A stretch of DNA of 64,000 nucleotides from Sporichthya brevicatena (GTDB taxonomy: Bacteria; Actinomycetota; Actinomycetes; Sporichthyales; Sporichthyaceae), in the NCBI RefSeq assembly GCF_039525035.1, contig NZ_BAAAHE010000044.1:172891-236890 (forward strand), written 5' to 3'. Made by a program: the position numbers and the translations under genes. The notes beneath the pieces were generated by a model, which was given only the letters and a program-made list of their open reading frames with translations, was not told the origin of the DNA and did no database searches. Positions 54,597 through 64,000 of the stretch are shown one piece after another. The first letter of the stretch is position 1; each line of letters opens with the position of its first letter.

Positions 54597-54612
54597 TCGA
54601 ACACATGTTCGA
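54597..54612. promoter_or_regulatory. SOS box (LexA operator) of imuA'
   Basis: TCGAAC-ACAT-GTTCGA, a second perfect LexA box ending 10 bases before the imuA' GTG. The spacing matches that of imuB. Confidence 0.92.
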
Positions 54613-54640
54613 CCAGTGCAACCGGAACCCTCGGTCCGGG

Positions 54641-55159
54641 TCAGTCCACGAGGTGGACGTCCTCGAACCAGCCCTGCCGCTCCCGGTAGAACTCGACCCC
54701 GGTGCCGTTGGGGTCCCGGATGTACAGGCTGTTGTGGACCCCGCGGTCGGGGCCGAGGTAGTCGACGCCCGCCTCGTCGAGCTTCGCCCGGATCTCGTCG
54801 AAGCGCTCGGGCGTGACGGACAGCGCGATGTGCTGGACGTTGCCGAGCGTCTCGGTGAACTCGGGGTGCTCGTGGCCGGGGAAGTCGAAGAACCCGAGCA
54901 GGGTCCGGTTGCCGAGGTCGAAGAAGAAGTGGCTCGACCCGGCGTAGTCCCGGTTCTCCACGAGTTCCACCAGCGGGAAGCCGAGGAACTCGGAGTAGAA
55001 GCGGATGGTCTCCTCGACGTCGCGGCAGATCAGGGCGAGGTGGTGGATCCCGCCCGTCGGCGGCGCCGGCCGCTCCGCCCGGGGGCGGACGTACTTGGCC
55101 TTCAACTCCTCGCGACGGGCGCGGACCGCCTCAAGTTCGGCACCTTCGGGCTGCGGCAT
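54641..55159 (-). CDS. VOC/glyoxalase superfamily protein
   Basis: 172 residues. One VOC module with HHLALICRDVEETIRFYSEF, a metal His, GNVQHIALSVTPERFDEIRA with the second His and the closing DPNGTGVEFYRE with Glu. These three residues fit the metal triad of ring-cleaving dioxygenases and glyoxalases. Substrate unknown. ATG at 55159 with AGGAGC upstream; residues before it have no support. Related genes often act in aromatic or sterol breakdown, but no pathway neighbours prove this. Confidence 0.88.
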   Translation of the reverse strand: MPQPEGAELEAVRARREELKAKYVRPRAERPAPPTGGIHHLALICRDVEETIRFYSEFLGFPLVELVENRDYAGSSHFFFDLGNRTLLGFFDFPGHEHPEFTETLGNVQHIALSVTPERFDEIRAKLDEAGVDYLGPDRGVHNSLYIRDPNGTGVEFYRERQGWFEDVHLVD

Positions 55160-55412
55160 CGGAAGCTCCTGACCTGACGTTCGACCGGCGGGGTCCAGCA
55201 CACCGTGCTTCCGACGCCAGGTCCAGCCACCGGCGGCCCGATTTTTCCGGGTACGTCCCCGTGAAATCAGACGTTCGGCTGACTCAAGGCCGGTCGACCG
55301 GCGGATTTCCCCTCCCCAGGAAACCGGTTTGGATGCGCGCCCGTCTCAGTTGGGGAGCGGCACGACCCGCAGTACACCGCCTGCACCGGCGACCCTTTGC
55401 ACGGAGGACGAG

Positions 55413-55622
55413 ATGCACACCTGCTCCTGGTTCAGCTCGAACGAGCACCCGGAGTGCGGCGCCCCGGCGCCCCACCAGGTCACCGTGACCACCCCCCTCT
55501 ACCGCGCGACGATGTGGTTCTGCACCGAGCACAAGCTCCTGCAGGAGGCCAACTTCGCGCGGCGCATCCCCGGTCAGCGTCGGTCCGTTCTCACCTCGAC
55601 CACGACCGGCCCCACCAACTGA
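55413..55622 (+). CDS. tiny Cys/His-rich protein
   Basis: 69 residues from an ATG with GGAGG 5-6 bases upstream. Cys and His are placed as MHTCSW, EHPECGAPAPHQ and MWFCTEHK, giving a C-x10-C...C-x2-H-like set that could bind one zinc. The C-terminal half is basic (FARRIPGQRR). I do not recognise the family. It has a 253-base upstream region (55160-55412) containing a short AT-rich spot (CGATTTTTCCGG) but no structure I can name. Confidence 0.6.
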   Translation: MHTCSWFSSNEHPECGAPAPHQVTVTTPLYRATMWFCTEHKLLQEANFARRIPGQRRSVLTSTTTGPTN

Positions 55623-55635
55623 CGGAGAATCAGAG

Positions 55636-56571
55636 TCAGAGCTCCGGAGCCAGTGACGCGAAGAACGTGACCGTTCGCGCGATGCCGGCGGCCGGGTCGG
55701 GCCCGACACCGAAGGGCACCGCCCACAGCTCGGTGGCGCCGGCGTCGCGCAGTTCGGTCAGCCGGCGGAGCACGGTCTCCTCCGGCCCGTAGATCGTCTG
55801 GTCCACGACGCCGGACGACCCCTCGCGGTCGTACTGGGCGCGGTAGTTGTCGAGGGTGTCGTAGCGGGCGAACGTTGCCAGCGCGGCCGCACGGCCGGCG
55901 TCGACGTCGTCGCACACCGCCACCGGGACGCCGACGACGATCCGGGGCGCGGGCCGACCCGCCGCCTCCGCCGCCTTCGCCAGCCCGGGCGCGATCTGCT
56001 CACCGATCCCCCGCGCTCCCGTCATCCAGGTGACGGTGCCGTCGGCGTACGTCCCGGCGACCTCGACCATCCTCGGCCCGAGCGCCGCGACGAGGATCGA
56101 CGGCGCCGTCGAGCCGACGACGGTGAAGCTCGCCTCGACGTTGTAGAACCGGCCGGTGTGGCTCACCTCGCCGGTGCTCAGCAGCGCAGTGAGCACCTGC
56201 AGGTACTCGCGCATGTGGGCCGCCGGGCTGGCGTACTCCAGGCCGAGCGCGGTCTCGATGACCGGGCGGTGCGAGCTGCCGATCCCCAGCGTGAACCGCC
56301 CGCCGCACAACGACTGCACGGTCGCGGCCGTCTGCGCGAGGGCGTGCGGGTGGCGCGGGTAGGTCGGCACGACCCCGATCCCGAGTTCGATCGACCGGGT
56401 CTGCGTGCCGGCGACCGCGATCGCCGCGAGGGTGTCGGTGCCCCGGGCGACGTGGGTGGTCCAGACGGCCGGGAAACCCGCCTCCTCCGCCGTCTGCGCG
56501 TCCGCGGCGATCTGGATCGGGGGAACCGGCGCGCCCAGCACGTCACCCCCGACGTTCATGGCGATCCGCAT
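55636..56571 (-). CDS. LLM-class F420-dependent oxidoreductase
   Basis: 311 residues, similar in fold to the LLM enzyme at 41945-43027 but not closely alike. AWTTHVARGTDTLAAIAVAG, the SIELGIGVVPTYPRHPHALA beta strand and RFTLGIGSSHRPVIE are typical of actinobacterial F420-binding LLM proteins. Substrate unknown. Downstream of serS on the same strand, with 55 bases between serS and this gene; ATG with GGAGAGG upstream. Confidence 0.88.
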   Translation of the reverse strand: MRIAMNVGGDVLGAPVPPIQIAADAQTAEEAGFPAVWTTHVARGTDTLAAIAVAGTQTRSIELGIGVVPTYPRHPHALAQTAATVQSLCGGRFTLGIGSSHRPVIETALGLEYASPAAHMREYLQVLTALLSTGEVSHTGRFYNVEASFTVVGSTAPSILVAALGPRMVEVAGTYADGTVTWMTGARGIGEQIAPGLAKAAEAAGRPAPRIVVGVPVAVCDDVDAGRAAALATFARYDTLDNYRAQYDREGSSGVVDQTIYGPEETVLRRLTELRDAGATELWAVPFGVGPDPAAGIARTVTFFASLAPEL

Positions 56572-56626
56572 GCCGTCACCCCTCTCCCGGTCGAGAATTC
56601 CGTGAGGACCCGTCAGGACACGAACG

Positions 56627-57928
56627 TCACGAGACGGGCGTGCCGTCGGCCGCCAGGGCGGAGAACCCGAGGTAGGGCACGAGCGCCTTCGGCATCTGCA
56701 CCGACCCGTCGGGCTGCTGGTAGTTCTCCAGGATCGCGGCCAGCGTCCGGCCGATCGGCAGACCCGAGCCGTTCAGGGTCGCGGCCGGCTGGCGCGTGTT
56801 GTCCGCGCCGCGGACGCGGATCCCGGCCCGGCGGGCCTGGAACGTCCCGCAGTCCGAGCAGGACGAGATCTCGCGGTAGCGGTCCTGGCTCGGCAGCCAG
56901 ACCTCGAGGTCGTAGGTCAGCTGGGCGGAGAAGCCCATGTCGCCCGCGGCGAGGCGGACGACGCGGTAGGGCAGCTCGAGCTCCGCGAGGCACGCCTCCG
57001 CGTGAGACACCATCAGTTCCAGCTCGGCGTTCGACGTCTCCGCCGTGCAGATCCGGACCAGCTCAACCTTCGAGAACTGGTGCAGCCGGAGGATGCCGCG
57101 GGTGTCGCGGCCGTAGGACCCGGCCTCCGAGCGGTAGCAGGCCGTGTGGGCCGTGTAGGCCAGCGGCAGGGCGGACGCGTCGAGGATCTCGTTCGCGTGC
57201 AGGTTGGTCAGCGGCACCTCGGCGGTCGGGATCAGGAACAGCTCCCGGTCGCCGGCCGCGGTCGCGAACAGGTCCGCCTCGAACTTGGGCAGCTGGCCCG
57301 TGCCGGTCATCGTCTCGCGGGTGACCAGCGTCGGCAGCGAGAACTCGGTGTAACCGTGGCGGCGGGTGTGCAGGTCGAGGAACAGCGTCGCGATCGCGCG
57401 CTCCAGGGCGGCACCGGCGCCCCGGGCGACGGCGAACCGCGGGCCCGAGAGCTTGGTCGCGCGGCCGAAGTCGAGGATCCCGAGCGCCTCGCCCAGGTCC
57501 ACGTGGTCGCGCACCTCGGTCTCGAAGCTCGGCGGCGTCCCCACGCGGCGGACCTCGACGGCGTCGTCCTCGCTGAGCCCGTCCGGGGCGTCGAGCGAGG
57601 GCAGGTTCGGGATGCCGAGCATCAGCTCGTGGAGCTCGGCGCTGAGGCGGTCGGCCTCCTCCTCGGTCTCGCGGACCCGGTCCTTGAGCGTCCGCGCCTG
57701 CTCCTTGAGCGCCTCGACCGCGTCCCGGTCGGCCCCGGACTTGGCGGCCTTGCCGACCTCGCCCGCGATGCGCTTGGACTCCGCGCGCATCTCGTCCCCG
57801 GTGCGGATCGCGGCGTTCCGGGCCGCCAGGAGGTCGGCGATGGGGGTCAGGTCCAGGACGTAGCCCCGGCGGGCCAGGGCCGCGACCGCCGCGTCCCCGA
57901 GGGAGATCAACTCACGCGCATCATGCAT
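56627..57928 (-). CDS. serS: seryl-tRNA synthetase
   Basis: 433 residues, class II enzyme. N-terminal antiparallel coiled coil (about 25-105, residues [20 protein letters not shown]) contacts the long variable arm of tRNA-Ser. Motif 2 is [21 protein letters not shown]; motif 3 is [18 protein letters not shown]. The TAGGTT box 6 bases before the ATG and lack of a Shine-Dalgarno sequence indicate a leaderless transcript. No T-box is visible. Confidence 0.96.
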   Translation of the reverse strand: MHDARELISLGDAAVAALARRGYVLDLTPIADLLAARNAAIRTGDEMRAESKRIAGEVGKAAKSGADRDAVEALKEQARTLKDRVRETEEEADRLSAELHELMLGIPNLPSLDAPDGLSEDDAVEVRRVGTPPSFETEVRDHVDLGEALGILDFGRATKLSGPRFAVARGAGAALERAIATLFLDLHTRRHGYTEFSLPTLVTRETMTGTGQLPKFEADLFATAAGDRELFLIPTAEVPLTNLHANEILDASALPLAYTAHTACYRSEAGSYGRDTRGILRLHQFSKVELVRICTAETSNAELELMVSHAEACLAELELPYRVVRLAAGDMGFSAQLTYDLEVWLPSQDRYREISSCSDCGTFQARRAGIRVRGADNTRQPAATLNGSGLPIGRTLAAILENYQQPDGSVQMPKALVPYLGFSALAADGTPVS

Positions 57929-57934
57929 GCGCCG

Positions 57935-57940
57935 AACCTA
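57935..57940 (-). promoter_or_regulatory. putative -10 box, leaderless serS
   Basis: TAGGTT on the minus strand fits TANNNT and ends 6 bases before the serS ATG. The same TAGGTTCGGC string precedes the HerA-like gene at 63925. Confidence 0.5.
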
Positions 57941-58068
57941 GCCCTCCGCGGAAATTCGGCGATGCATTCGGGTGTTGCACGGCACACGCAGTCAATGCTG
58001 ACCGGTGGCGGCGGGTCCCGGACGGGCCGCTAAGCTACTGGCGAGTCACTTACCGTTCGGAGGCAGCC

Positions 58069-59295
<1,227 letters not shown>

Positions 59296-59332
59296 CCCCG
59301 GTACGGACTGCCGAGAAGGAATTGTTGAACCC

Positions 59333-61546
59333 ATGACGCTGCAGGACACGATCGGCACGTTCAAGATCGCCAAGGACGACGACGGGATCGTCACCCTGAC
59401 GATGGACGACCCCGCCGGCTCGGCGAACACCATGAGCCAGGACTTCCAGACCTCGCTCGGTCAGGTGGTCGACGCGCTCGAGGCCGAGTACAAGGCCGAC
59501 AAGAACTCGATCAAGGGCATCGTCCTTGCGTCGGCGAAGAAGACCTTCTTCGCCGGCGGCAACCTCGGCGAGATCCTCGCCGCGTCGCCGGAGCGCGCCG
59601 CGGCCTGGACCGCCGAGGTCGACGAGATGAAGCGCAACATGCGCCGGCTCGAGCTCCTGCCCGTGCCGAAGGTCGCGGCCATCAACGGCGCCGCCCTCGG
59701 CGGTGGCTACGAGATGTGCCTGATCATGAACCGTCGCATCGCCCTCAACGCGCGCGGCAGCCAGATCGGCCTCCCCGAGGTCAGCCTCGGCCTGCTCCCC
59801 GGCGCCGGCGGCGTCGTGCGCAGCACCCGCCTGCTCGGCATCCAGGACGCGCTCCTGAACGTCCTGCTCCAGGGCCAGCGGTACTCCCCCGCGCAGGCAC
59901 TGGAGAAGGGCCTGATCGACCAGGTCGTCGACACGCCCGAGGAGCTGATCGCGGCGGCGAAGACCTGGATCAAGGAGAACCCCAACAGCGGCGTGCAGCC
60001 GTGGGACGCCAAGGGCTTCAAGATTCCCGGCGGCGGCCCGAACAACCCCGGCTTCGCCGCGAACCTGCCGGCGTTCCCGGCGACCCTGCGCAAGCAGATC
60101 AAGGGCGCCCCGATGCCGGCGCCGCGCAACATCCTCGCCGCCGCGATCGAGGGGGCGCAGGTCGACCTCGACACCGCGCTGAAGATCGAGACGCAGTACT
60201 TCATCGACGTGGCCACCAGCCAGGTCGCGAAGAACATGATCCAGGCGTTCTTCTTCGACCTGCAGTACGTCAACTCCGGCGGCGCCCGTCCGCAGGGGTA
60301 CGACACGTACAAGGCGAAGAAGGTCGCCGTCCTCGGTGCCGGGATGATGGGCGCCGGCATCGCGTACGTCTGCGCGAAGGCCGGCATCGAGGTCGTCCTC
60401 AAGGACGTCTCGCTCGAGGCTGCTCAGAAGGGCAAGGCGTACTCGGAGAAGATCGTCGGCAAGTCCGTCTCCCGCGGCAAGATGACGCAGGAGCAGGCCG
60501 ACGCCTTCCTCGCGCTGATCACCCCGACCGAGAAGGCCGAGGACGTCGCCGGCGCCGACCTCGTCATCGAGGCCGTCTTCGAGTCCGTCGAGCTCAAGCA
60601 CAAGGTCTTCGGGGAGATCGAGAGCCTGGTCGCCCCGGACGCGGTCCTCGGCTCGAACACCTCCAGCCTGCCGATCACCGGCCTGGCCAAGGGTGTGCAG
60701 CGCCCGCAGGACTTCATCGGTCTGCACTTCTTCTCGCCGGTCGACAAGATGCCGCTGCTGGAGATCATCGCCGGCGAGCAGACCTCCGACGCCACGCTGG
60801 CGAAGGCGCTCGACCTCGCGAAGCAGATCAAGAAGACGCCGATCGTCGTCAACGACTCCCCCGGCTTCTTCACCAGCCGCGTCATCGGCACCTACCTCAA
60901 CGAGGCGCTGGCGATGGTCGGCGAGGGCATCGACCCGCAGACCATCGAGCAGGCCTGCCTGCAGGCCGGCTACCCGGTCGGCGCGCTCGCGCTGTCCGAC
61001 GAGCTGACGCTCACGCTGATGCGCAAGATCCGCGAGGCGAACAAGGACAACTCGGTGATGGGCGGCCACGGCCACCCCGCCGACGCGGTCGTCGACAAGA
61101 TGATCGACGAGCTCGACCGCCCCTCCCGCGCCGCCGGCAAGGGCTTCTACGACTACGAGAACGGCCAGAAGGCCGGCATCTCACAGGTCGTCCGCGAGGC
61201 CTTCGACACCGGCCGCGAGAAGGTCGTCGGCACCGAGGTCCTGCGCGAGATGCAGGAGCGGATGCTGTTCATCGAGTCCATCGAGACGATCCGGTGCTTC
61301 GACGAGGGTGTCCTGCGCTCCGACGCCGAGGCCAACATCGGCTCGATCATGGGCATCGGCACGCCGCCGTGGACCGGTGGCGTCATGCAGTACATCAAGG
61401 GCTACACCAACGCGGCGGGCGAGACCGGCCCGGCGGCGTTCGTGGCCCGTGCCCAGGAGCTGGCCGCCACGTACGGCGAGCGTTTCGAGCCGCCGGCGTC
61501 GCTGGTCGAGGCGTCCAAGCAGGGCAAGGCCCGCCTCGAGGGCTGA
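59333..61546 (+). CDS. fadB: bifunctional enoyl-CoA hydratase / 3-hydroxyacyl-CoA dehydrogenase
   Basis: 737 residues. N-terminal crotonase domain (about 1-200) with NGAALGGGYEMCL and the Glu-bearing LPEVSLGLLPGAGG; then the NAD-binding dehydrogenase (KKVAVLGAGMMGAGIAYVCA near 330) and its C-terminal domain with SNTSSLPITGLA, GLHFFSPVDKMPLLEII and NDSPGFFTSRV. With FadA it forms the beta-oxidation complex. The start is the ATG at 59333; the SD AAGGA is 13 bases away, rather far. Confidence 0.95.
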   Translation: MTLQDTIGTFKIAKDDDGIVTLTMDDPAGSANTMSQDFQTSLGQVVDALEAEYKADKNSIKGIVLASAKKTFFAGGNLGEILAASPERAAAWTAEVDEMKRNMRRLELLPVPKVAAINGAALGGGYEMCLIMNRRIALNARGSQIGLPEVSLGLLPGAGGVVRSTRLLGIQDALLNVLLQGQRYSPAQALEKGLIDQVVDTPEELIAAAKTWIKENPNSGVQPWDAKGFKIPGGGPNNPGFAANLPAFPATLRKQIKGAPMPAPRNILAAAIEGAQVDLDTALKIETQYFIDVATSQVAKNMIQAFFFDLQYVNSGGARPQGYDTYKAKKVAVLGAGMMGAGIAYVCAKAGIEVVLKDVSLEAAQKGKAYSEKIVGKSVSRGKMTQEQADAFLALITPTEKAEDVAGADLVIEAVFESVELKHKVFGEIESLVAPDAVLGSNTSSLPITGLAKGVQRPQDFIGLHFFSPVDKMPLLEIIAGEQTSDATLAKALDLAKQIKKTPIVVNDSPGFFTSRVIGTYLNEALAMVGEGIDPQTIEQACLQAGYPVGALALSDELTLTLMRKIREANKDNSVMGGHGHPADAVVDKMIDELDRPSRAAGKGFYDYENGQKAGISQVVREAFDTGREKVVGTEVLREMQERMLFIESIETIRCFDEGVLRSDAEANIGSIMGIGTPPWTGGVMQYIKGYTNAAGETGPAAFVARAQELAATYGERFEPPASLVEASKQGKARLEG

Positions 61547-61560
61547 TCCTCCACGCTGAA

Positions 61561-61598
61561 AGACTGATGGCCTCGCCTCCGGGCGGGGCCATCAGTCT
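61561..61598 (+). terminator. long hairpin between fadB and the downstream hydratase gene
   Basis: AGACTGATGGCC (61561-61572) pairs with 61587-61598, continued by inner GC pairs (one G-T), loop TCCG; about 17 pairs. No U-tract follows. It lies 14 bases after fadB and 22 bases before the next gene, so it may attenuate or stabilise the fad transcript. Confidence 0.65.
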
Positions 61599-61619
61599 GT
61601 GTACGTGGAAGGAACTTGC

Positions 61620-62387
61620 GTGAGCGACGAGCCCCTGGTCCTGGCCAGCACCACCGACGGTGTCGCCACGGTGACGCTGAACTCCCCCGGCAACCGCAAC
61701 GCGCTGTCGGTGGCCATGCTGACCGCGCTGACCGAGGCGATGGACGCGGTCGAGGCCGACGACGCCGCCCGCGTCGTCAAGCTCACGCACAACGGCCCGG
61801 TGTTCTCCGCGGGCATGGACCTCAAGGAGGCCGTCGTCGTCGGCCTCGAGTCGACCTCGGGCCTGATCCTGAAGCTGCTCCGGCAGCTGGTGACGCTGTC
61901 CAAGCCGGTCGTGGTCCGCCTCGACGGACCGGTGCGCGCCGGCGGTCTCGGCATCGTCGGCGCCGCCGACGTCGTGATCTCCAACGACACCGTGTCGTTC
62001 GCGTTCAGCGAGGCCCGCATCGGCGTCGCGCCGGCGATCATCTCGCTGACGACGCTGCCGAAGATGGACCCGCGCCTCGCCCACCGCTGGTGCCTGTCCG
62101 GCGAGACGTTCACCGCGGCGCAGGCGGCCGCCGCGGGCCTGATCTCCGAGGCCGTCCCGTCGGCCGAGCTCGACGCCGCGGTCGACGGCGTCATCGCGCA
62201 GCTCAAGCTCGCGTCCCCGCAGGGCCTCGCCGAGACGAAGAAGCTCCTCGGTCGCGACATCGCCGACCTGATCGACGCGAAGGGCGAGGCCATCGCCAAG
62301 CTCTCCGCCGGGCTCTTCGACACCGAGGAGGCCAAGGAGGGCATGCAGGCGTTCATCGAGAAGCGCAAGCCCCGCTGGCAGGTCTGA
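61620..62387 (+). CDS. enoyl-CoA hydratase/isomerase family protein
   Basis: 255 residues, single crotonase domain: VATVTLNSPGNRNALSVAML, the oxyanion-hole FSAGMDLKEAV and GGLGIVGAADVVISN, and FAFSEARIGVAPAIISL. In place of the usual catalytic Glu pair the sites read RLDGPVRAGG and EARIGVAP; Glu in SEARIG is kept, so hydratase activity is possible. GTG with AAGGA 7 bases upstream. Follows fadB, separated by the hairpin. Confidence 0.88.
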   Translation: MSDEPLVLASTTDGVATVTLNSPGNRNALSVAMLTALTEAMDAVEADDAARVVKLTHNGPVFSAGMDLKEAVVVGLESTSGLILKLLRQLVTLSKPVVVRLDGPVRAGGLGIVGAADVVISNDTVSFAFSEARIGVAPAIISLTTLPKMDPRLAHRWCLSGETFTAAQAAAAGLISEAVPSAELDAAVDGVIAQLKLASPQGLAETKKLLGRDIADLIDAKGEAIAKLSAGLFDTEEAKEGMQAFIEKRKPRWQV

Positions 62388-62389
62388 GG

Positions 62390-63925
62390 TCAGCGCTTCT
62401 TCTTCAGCATCCCGAACACGCCCTTGACGACCGTGTTCATCATGCTGCGCCCCTCGCGGCTCTTCAGGTAGTCGACGACCGCGCTGTCGCTCTTGCCGGG
62501 CTTGCTGCGCTTGCCGGACTCCTTCGGTTCCGCCTTGTCGGCCGGCGGGGCGGCGGGCGGCGCGGTCGCCGCCGCGACCTTCGCCTCGAGAAGCTCGCGG
62601 GCCGACTCGCGGTCGATCTCCTCCGCGTAGCGGGCCCACAGCTGCGAGGCCTTGGCCGCGTTGGTCACGGAGTCGGTCGGGATCGCGGCCATCAGGGAGG
62701 TCGGCGGGCAGAGCTTGGTCCACACCACCGGGGTGGGTGCGCCCCGCTCGGACAGAATCGTGATCATGGCCTCGCCCGTCCCGAGCTGGGTGAGGTCCTC
62801 CTCGAGGTCGTAGTCGCTCGTCTTCGGGTACGTCGTCACCGCGGCCTTGAGCGCCTTCGCGTCGCGCGGCGTGAAGGCCCGCAGCGCGTGCTGCACCCGG
62901 TTGCCGAGCTGCGCCAGGATCTCGCCGGGCACGTCGTCGGGCAGCTGCGTCACGAAGAAGACGCCGACGCCCTTCGAGCGGATCAGGCGCACGGTCTGCG
63001 CGACCTGGTCGAGGAACTCCTTCGACGCGTCGGCGAAGAGCAGGTGCGCCTCGTCGAAGAAGAAGACCAGCTTCGGCTTGTCGAGGTCCCCGACCTCGGG
63101 CAGGGCCTCGAACAGCTCGGCCAGCAGCCACATGAGGAACGTCGAGAACAGCTTCGGCTTGTCCGCGACGGCCGCGAGCTCCAGGCAGCTGATGATGCCC
63201 TTGCCGTCCGGCGTCGTGCGCATCAGGTCCGCGACCTCGAGCTCGGGCTCGCCGAAGAACGCCTCGCCGCCCTGCGCCTCGAGCTCGACCAGCTTGCGCA
63301 GCAGCACGCCCGCGGTCTGCGTCGACAGACCGCCGATCGTCTTGAGCTCGGCCTTCCCCTCGTCGCTGACGAGGTACTGCAGCGTCGCCCGCAGGTCCGC
63401 GAGGTCGAGCAGCGCGAGTTCCTTCTGCTCGGCGTAGGCGAACACCAGCGTCAGCGACGACGCCTGCGTCTCGTTGCAGCCGAGCACCTTCGCGAGCAAC
63501 TGCGGGCCGAAGCTCGCCATCGTCGCGCGCACCGGCACGCCCGGCCCGAGACCGCCGAGGGCGAGGAACTCGACCGGGTACCCCGTCGGCGTCCACTCGA
63601 CCCCGAGCTCGGTCACCCGCGACTTCACCTTGTCGTTCTCCTCGCCGGGGGCCGAGAGCCCGGCGAGGTCGCCCTTCATGTCGGCGGCGAACACCGGCAC
63701 CCCGATCGCCGAGAGCTGCTCCGCGAGCAGCTGCAGCGTCTTGGTCTTCCCGGTGCCCGTCGCCCCGGCGATCAGCCCGTGCCGGTTCGCCATCGCGGCC
63801 GGCAGCCGCACCGTCGCCCCCGGGTGCGTCGTCCCCCCGAGCATCCCGCGCCCGAGCTCGAGCGCCGGTCCGGAGGAGGTGTACGCGGCCGCGATGCGCG
63901 CGGCGAAGTCTTCGGTCTCGGCCAT
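62390..63925 (-). CDS. HerA-like ATPase (DUF853 family)
   Basis: 511 residues. P-loop GATGTGKTKT near residues 53-62 and Walker B KLVFFFDEAHLLF (about 290-302) followed by FVTQLPDDVPGEI. The DUF853 family resembles the HerA/FtsK motor class. Role unknown in actinobacteria; DNA processing is inferred from HerA. C-terminal about 60 residues are Ala/Pro/Lys-rich (PPAAPPADKAEPKESGKRSK). Ends 2 bases from the convergent hydratase stop. Leaderless-type promoter. Confidence 0.92.
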   Translation of the reverse strand: MAETEDFAARIAAAYTSSGPALELGRGMLGGTTHPGATVRLPAAMANRHGLIAGATGTGKTKTLQLLAEQLSAIGVPVFAADMKGDLAGLSAPGEENDKVKSRVTELGVEWTPTGYPVEFLALGGLGPGVPVRATMASFGPQLLAKVLGCNETQASSLTLVFAYAEQKELALLDLADLRATLQYLVSDEGKAELKTIGGLSTQTAGVLLRKLVELEAQGGEAFFGEPELEVADLMRTTPDGKGIISCLELAAVADKPKLFSTFLMWLLAELFEALPEVGDLDKPKLVFFFDEAHLLFADASKEFLDQVAQTVRLIRSKGVGVFFVTQLPDDVPGEILAQLGNRVQHALRAFTPRDAKALKAAVTTYPKTSDYDLEEDLTQLGTGEAMITILSERGAPTPVVWTKLCPPTSLMAAIPTDSVTNAAKASQLWARYAEEIDRESARELLEAKVAAATAPPAAPPADKAEPKESGKRSKPGKSDSAVVDYLKSREGRSMMNTVVKGVFGMLKKKR

Positions 63926-63931
63926 GAGCCG

Positions 63932-63937
63932 AACCTA
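63932..63937 (-). promoter_or_regulatory. putative -10 box, leaderless HerA-like gene
   Basis: TAGGTT on the minus strand fits TANNNT and ends 6 bases before the ATG at 63925. The last 63 bases of the window beyond it are C-rich and hold no feature I can support. Confidence 0.5.
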
Positions 63938-64000
63938 GTGCAGCCCCACCCCGCCCCCGCCGCACCGTCACCACCGTCCCCCGCCCCGGCCCCCGGCCCC

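Overview
The window is a chromosome segment from a very GC-rich actinomycete. Three things point there: the conserved block argS-lysA-hom-thrC-thrB-rho-rpmE-prfA-prmC-sua5-wecA-atp on the minus strand, a Rho with a long charged N-terminal insertion, and a LexA-regulated ImuA'/ImuB/DnaE2 mutasome with boxes of the mycobacterial type. Ethylmalonyl-CoA mutase, a MurA with the mycobacterial Asp variant, two F420/flavin-type LLM enzymes and a DUF222/HNH gene agree. A Sporichthya/Frankia-like lineage would fit, but that is inference. I saw no prophage, insertion sequence, CRISPR array or rRNA. Coding density is high and no stretch over 300 bases lacks a gene; the longest gaps are about 250 bases (33961-34212 and 55160-55412).

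Layout. 1-9.9 kb: a SNF2 helicase probably cut by the left edge, small secreted AMIN-like proteins, ecm, murA and the cobalamin adenosyltransferase that would supply Ecm's cofactor. 9.9-18.7 kb (minus): DUF2550 gene and the complete F1Fo ATP synthase operon, unusual in having two separate b-type stator genes. 18.7-32.8 kb (minus): wecA, an LMW-phosphatase-like gene, sua5, prmC, prfA, rpmE, rho, the threonine operon, lysA, argS and a stand-alone response regulator, many joined by 1-11 base overlaps. 33-37 kb: small secreted proteins, tRNA-Arg(CCG), a lipoprotein and a DUF222/HNH gene preceded by two large dyads.

37-47.8 kb is accessory: AidB-type dehydrogenase, GNAT, pirin, a MoxR/VWA pair whose junction looks like a -1 frameshift signal, and a three-gene operon (LLM flavoenzyme, a PEP-utilising mobile-domain protein without ATP-grasp domain, a lipocalin/CrtC-like protein) divergent from a TetR regulator across an AT-rich inverted repeat. 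47.9-54.6 kb is the SOS mutasome (dnaE2, imuB, imuA') with two perfect LexA boxes and an FHA-like gene inserted between imuB and imuA'. 54.6-64 kb holds a VOC protein, a tiny Cys/His protein, a second LLM enzyme, serS, a beta-oxidation cluster (fadA, fadB, enoyl-CoA hydratase) and a HerA-like ATPase.

Several genes carry a TANNNT box 6-7 bases before the start codon and no Shine-Dalgarno sequence, suggesting leaderless transcripts. The least explained parts are the MoxR/VWA junction (40896-40925), the LLM/PEP-mobile/TetR cluster (41945-46266), the duplicated b subunits (15674-16776) and the FHA-like gene inside the SOS locus.
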